Below are positions 59,116 through 64,000 of a stretch of 64,000 nucleotides of DNA, one piece after another. This DNA is from Heterocephalus glaber (Eukaryota > Chordata > Mammalia > Rodentia > Bathyergidae): assembly GCF_000247695.1 (NCBI RefSeq), contig NW_004624742.1, forward strand, positions 7,127,817-7,191,816, in the 5' to 3' direction. The position numbers were made by a program, and so were the translations under genes. The number at the start of each line of letters is the position of its first letter. Positions within the stretch are counted from its first letter, which is position 1. The notes beneath the pieces are model-generated. The model made no database searches. It saw only the letters and a program-made list of their open reading frames with translations, and was not told the origin of the DNA.

Positions 59116-61254
59116 TGTGTCCTGTGTCAGATGTGAACAATTGGTTACTTCACATCCTTCCTTTGTATCTTCTTTAACCTAGTTTTCTATGCTTAAAGTG
59201 TTAGCTTTTAGAAAAGATTTATTTTCTGTGTTTTCCTTTAAATATTTTAGGAAACTGAACTTTGCAAAATCCATGCTAAATGCAAAACAGTTCAAAGGAG
59301 TATAAATGCTGGTCTTTGTTGGTGGCCCCACCTTTCAGAAAATACTGTAGTTACATGAGACATGAAGGCAATGTGATAATAATTCTCCATGTCATAAATG
59401 TCTCATTTGGGGTTATTCTTAGTTTTCTATTGGTGAATTTAATTTTAACAAATTTGTTTCATCTTTTTTTCCTATTCCCATGAGCTGCAGCCCTAGTTTA
59501 AGGTCTAGGCACATTAATGGAATCAAAGAATCATAGATCCTTGGTTGAAAGGTACTTGAAAGTTATTCATTTTTGTAGTAGCTGGCAGCTTGTTCTTTTG
59601 TCATGTTTGGGTAAATCCTACTAGTTCTGGAAAGATCTTATAGGAAAAGTGTTAAGAAGGCATTATATGAAGGAAAGAAGATGGTTGTAGATGTAATGGC
59701 ATAAGAAAGTCCATGAAAGTTTTTTGAAGGAGTGGAGATGGAAGGAAAAAGTAAAGGAAGGATAATATGTTTGAAAAATTAGAATATGTAGGAATGAACT
59801 TTATGTTTAAATTAGATGGCAACAGGAAGTTTTCTGGAGGTTTTAGGGATGGGTGTCCTATTACCCAATTTCATGAAGCATATTTTGAAAAATATTTGTT
59901 TAATCAGCTTCTGCTTTCTGGAAGGCTCAGGCAAAGTTTTTCTCTTTTAAAAAACTATTGAAGTTGTGAGTATTCTGATTAAGATTTTACTTCTGAAATT
60001 ATTATTTATGAACTATATATTTTATCTTAACTTTTTGTAAGTAAAAAATTTGTTTGCAAATTATGAGAGTCACAAGAATAAATAATCATGTAACTAAGCA
60101 AGATATTGTTCAGCAACGAAAAAACAAAAACTCAGTAATGCTGTGAAAGAGACTGGAAAGAAAAAGTAAAAGCATGCATTTATATTTTTCATTTCAAGTA
60201 CCAAATTTGGACAGTTGAGAAGTTAGCCTGTTCATTTGAAGTTTCTGGAGGATTAAAAAATGAAGGCAAGTTTCATTTTGGTCTCTGCAGTCATACATAT
60301 CCAAATGAAATGCCAAATTAACAGGCCACACTGGCAGCTGTAAACAAGCTAATCCTTTAATTTATTGGAGCAATAGAACATGCATAATATGTTGGACTCA
60401 TTATATATAATCACTCAGTGATGGCAAGATTGAGATTGTGCTAGTGGAAGAACATTTACATGACAGAAAATTGGTGTGTGTAGGAAAGAGGATATTAATC
60501 TACCAGAAAATTAGGAATGTTACTGAGGAAGCTGTTGGCGTGAGCCTGCCAAATTACTCACCATGAATTAATTACTGTAGGTGAGGCAGGTGGCCTTATA
60601 ACCAACTCAAGTATTTCAACCTAAAAAACTTTTTAATTATAATTGCTTAGATCAGTAGTTTACTCCAATGCCTGAGGAAGAGAATGAGGTCATAACTAAA
60701 AGATCCTTAAGGGAAAACCTTATAATAGAAGCCATTTGACAGAATTAGATCAGTTCATATAATTTTGTATAAATATGTATATATTTTTAAATAAGGAGGA
60801 TTGTATAAATATAGGTGTATTTTCAGAAATAGCCATATAACTAATTTAATCTAAACGTATCTTTCAAAGGAGGGTGAAAATTCAGGATTTAAATTTCTCC
60901 AGGGGAAAATAACTTCCTGAATTAATACCGCGAATTGGACATTTTTACTCAGTGATATATAACGTATGCACTTAGAGAGTTTGTGGCACATAGGAAGTCC
61001 TTGAGGAGAGTGAAGGCGTGGAGATGGGGGAGAAGTATTTTTATTTCTTGATCCCCTATCCTCACACTTTCAAATATGATAGCCTCATGGTTATTAGAAG
61101 TATCTCATAGCTAAAGTGCAGCAAATGTCGAGACTCAATCTAAGGAAATTCATAAACCTATAAATACAAGTTAAGTCTTTCCAGTGATATCGAGCACCCC
61201 AAAGAGGTGCTCTGGAGGTAAGAGTAGAGATGTTGGGATGCACAGCTATTACCT
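59116..61254. other. Unassigned DNA
   Basis: No gene recognised. 59515-59580 (gaatcaaagaatcatagatc, cttggttgaaaggtacttga) resembles an ancient repeat weakly. 60500-60760 is repeat-poor with TAATTA/TTAATTA words and could be conserved non-coding DNA. This is inference only. Confidence 0.35.
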
Positions 61255-61400
61255 AAACAAAGACCATTCCAGCCCCACCCATTTGATAGATGAGGAAACT
61301 GAGACCTACTGAAGTCATACACTTGATAAGGGGTCAACTGGGATTTAATCCTGGATTTTGTCATCCTAAATCCACCAGCTCCAATCAACTACTGCCTCAG
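61255..61400 (-). repeat. MIR fragment
   Basis: The plus strand reads ccatttgatagatgaggaaa, ctgagacctactgaagtcat, aaggggtcaactgggattta, atcctggattttgtcatcct, the complement of the MIR core. Confidence 0.75.
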
Positions 61401-63530
61401 TCCTTTAAAGGACATTTACATCAATGCTGTAAAATGTATGGTTTTGACTCATCATGAAGGAAGTTTTAGAACAACTGAGCAGATGATTATATATATTTTA
61501 GGGTGCTGACCCCCTTCTATCTTCCCTAAAATCATATACTTTATTCTCTGAGTATTAGTTTTTCCCTAAGTCCAAAATTTGAGCTTATGATTTTAGTGTC
61601 AATTATTAGGTTTAAAAAACTATGTGAAAAAAACTCGACTATGTGAGTGGGTGAGGTACAGGAAAGGAAAGGAAAGAACTAAGTCTTCTGTTGCCAGTGT
61701 TTAAGGAAGAACTGGGCTTTAAAGAGGTGAAGATTATTGAGAGACATGAGTTGTGTCATAGTAACAAAGAAAAAGGCACTAGCCCCGACCTTGGCCTTTT
61801 GCTACTTGTGCCCTTTCCACCAGAACCTGCAACTACCATCTACTTTATATAAAACCAGAAAACTTCACCTGTGAGTCTGGAGAATCTTCCTGCTAAGCCC
61901 AACTCACTGTGTGGTTAACAAGGAAATTTCCTCTAAAATGGCTTTTTTTTTCTTAGTGTTGCTGGCATCAAGTATAGTTATTTGTGTTTTCCATTTGCTA
62001 CTTGATTTATTTTAGAGACTGACACTTTTACAAGCTGACATCTCAGCACACAGACACTTTTTTTTACTTTGCTGAATGCAACTGATGCTACTTACTTGAC
62101 GCCATGCTGAGCAAAACCTAGTTAAAGGTTTCTCTTTGTGCCACAATCCATCACTACTTTTACAGTTCTTCATCCAGAAGCGTGTAAACTGCCTCCTAAT
62201 TTTGGCATCTGTTACCTGTGTTTCCAGCTCCTCCCTGTTGCTTCCTGAGATCACTCTGTCAGGTAGACACTTGAGGATTTCATTGCCACCCAGGAGTGCA
62301 GCAAATTCAAAACTATTTAATATTTTTTAAAAGTTCCTATTGGCGTAATTATGATGGAGGAGTGATTAATATGAAACTAGATATTAAAAGAGAAATTTGA
62401 TCCACTACTATCAGTTGGTTATCATTTATTTATCGTATTGGAGAGACATTTATTGTTTGCCTATAATACACCAAAAGATTTAGAAAACAAATTACCCTTT
62501 CCTTGTGGAGTTTTCAGTATAGTGAACAACTTTATGGTTGCCTGTTTGATAAAACTCTGAAACAGGTCTCTTTAAATTCTAAAGTTTCTGCACTCGGTGC
62601 TTCTTTTTTTCTTCTATGCCTTTCTTTGAGAGAATATTTCCACACAGACCCGCCTCCTCCCCACCGAGATCCCCATTCTTCTGGCTTTTCTGTTTTCTTC
62701 TCCAGCACCAAAAAATACTGTTTCTTGGCCTATGTTTTCTCCTTTGTGGGGAACAGACCCACACCAGTGTATTCATAGTGTCCCCAGGTGACAGATGTTA
62801 CATTTGGGGATAGCATTCTTAAGGTGTCACAAAATGTTTAAGAGCATTTATTAGTTCAAATACTAACTTGCATTATCAAAGTGCGAAATAATGAATTCTT
62901 GAACAAAGTAAAATTATTTCTGTCTTTGTGAAATGATTAATCTGGCAGCTGCCCCTGGAGTGTGGGAAAGCCTTGTTCTATGTGATAATCCAAATATCTG
63001 GATTCTTGCTATTGTGTTGGGCCACTATCCCCTAGATGTTGATCTTAGCTCAAGGCACAGTCACAACTGTCGCGCTATGGTCGCACCTTACAGGCACTGG
63101 GGAAGAAGGCATGGAGGGTAGGCAGTTTCCTTTAAGGATGTTACTTGAAAATCACACACTTTTGTTTAAATGTTATTGGCTTGAATCACCTTCAAGGTCA
63201 CACCTACATTATTGAAATGCTGGAAAATAAAGTCCCTTGCAGAACAGTTATATACCTAGCTACAGCATCAGTGGAGATGTACATTATTGAAAAGAAGGGG
63301 GAATGGATATTGGAGAAAACTAGTTGTCTGTGCATTAATGTATGTGTAGCATCTTTCATAAGGCAAGGACCATGTGTACTATCTAAACTCATAAGTAATG
63401 AAAACAGTGACCCACTACTACGCAATAAATCATTGCAAGTGGAAGTGGTGAGAAACTGATTGTGTTTCAGTGGGCTGTTGATTCATTACTTCTCTTCCTT
63501 TCCCCAGTGTTTTCTGAAGAATAACCAGGG
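61401..63530. other. Unassigned DNA
   Basis: No gene recognised. The 91- and 104-codon frames at 62503-62778 and 63145-63459 lack domains and neighbours that would support them. 61660-61680 is a short AGGAAA run. Confidence 0.35.
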
Positions 63531-63620
63531 AGGGCTGGGGATTTAGCTCAGTGGTTCCGGAGCCTGCCTCCCAAGCGCAAGGTCCGGAGTTTGATCCCCG
63601 GTACCAAAAAAAAAAAAAAA
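63531..63620 (+). mobile_element. ID-type SINE, full length, young
   Basis: Starts GGGCTGGGGATTTAGCTCAG (Pol III A-box-like TTAGCTCAGTGG) and continues cctgcctcccaagcgcaagg, tccggagtttgatccccggt (B-box-like), acc and an 18-A tail. An exact 13-bp target duplication AAGAATAACCAGG (63517-63529 and 63621-63633) flanks it. It is the best reference copy of the family in this window. Confidence 0.96.
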
Positions 63621-63633
63621 AAGAATAACCAGG

Positions 63634-64000
63634 CACTAAAGACATCTTTTTCAGCTGAAATTGACAAATTAACTCTTTAAGGAGTAGTGTTAATTTTTAA
63701 AATGCACCTGAAATTCTTTACTACTCCCCCTGTAACACATGAATTTACTTGTATATGTCTGATTGGGCTATCTCTGGTCACCTGATGGAAGCTGTTTCCA
63801 TTCTAATGATGGCTGCTTAAAACCCTGTGATGGATTCCATTTCAAACCAAAGTCTTTCTGACTTGTCCAAAGCCCATTCAACATCTGTGTAATGAGTACG
63901 TACTATGTATTGGTACAAGATGCTTTGATGATATAAAAAGATAGTCTGTTTTTCTGTGACTCACAGGGTAGAAAGTAAGCCTGGCACATAAAAAGCTTTG
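63634..64000. other. Unassigned DNA
   Basis: No feature recognised up to the window end. Confidence 0.35.

Overview
This window reads as intergenic (or deep intronic) chromosomal DNA of a rodent. It is AT-rich, has no bacterial-style gene packing, and is dominated by interspersed repeats of several ages. The youngest repeats are tRNA-derived ID-type SINEs of about 75-90 bp with a distinctive consensus (GGGCTGGGGATTTAGCTCAG at the start, GGTACC plus an A tail at the end). Several are flanked by exact 10-14 bp target-site duplications. Older B1 (7SL) monomers and B1+ID dimers are also present. B1-ID dimers together with this ID variant suggest a squirrel-related or beaver-like rodent rather than mouse or rat. 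Naming the species (beaver is my best guess) is inference from memory and not shown by the sequence.

Layout. 1-1860: 3' part of a LINE-1 on the minus strand (ORF2 C-terminus plus 3'UTR) carrying a SINE. 2-16 kb: mostly unassigned DNA with MIR, L2, MaLR LTR, B1-ID and hAT-type fragments. 16.6-23 kb: a chain of old antisense L1 pieces, a possible solo LTR and a young SINE. 23-32 kb: L2, MIR, B1 and microsatellites. 32.26-34.47 kb: a Tigger-type MITE, then a processed pseudogene of LRIF1 (minus), then LTR fragments. 37.4-38.7 kb: a processed pseudogene of CACYBP (minus). 40.3-40.6 kb: a second Tigger-type MITE. 41-52 kb: MIR/L2/ID pieces and long unassigned stretches. 53.7-58.3 kb: a defective, probably non-autonomous gammaretrovirus-like (ERV1) element on the minus strand. 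58.9-64 kb: MIR fragments and a young full-length ID SINE.

I found no intact host protein-coding gene, no structural RNA gene and no CRISPR array. I also found no evidence for a new biological system. The most interesting item is the LRIF1 retrocopy. It derives from a transcript in which the first exon is joined to the C-terminal exons, skipping the large central part of the protein. Removing the later SINE insertion leaves exactly 232 codons, so the short-isoform reading frame was intact until the SINE broke it. Second is the ERV1 element, whose two LTR-like ends match through the R-U5 side but not upstream of the TATA box.

Family names for repeats and pseudogene parents come from recognition of sequence patterns; no database search was run. 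Boundaries are approximate unless target-site duplications or codons are given.
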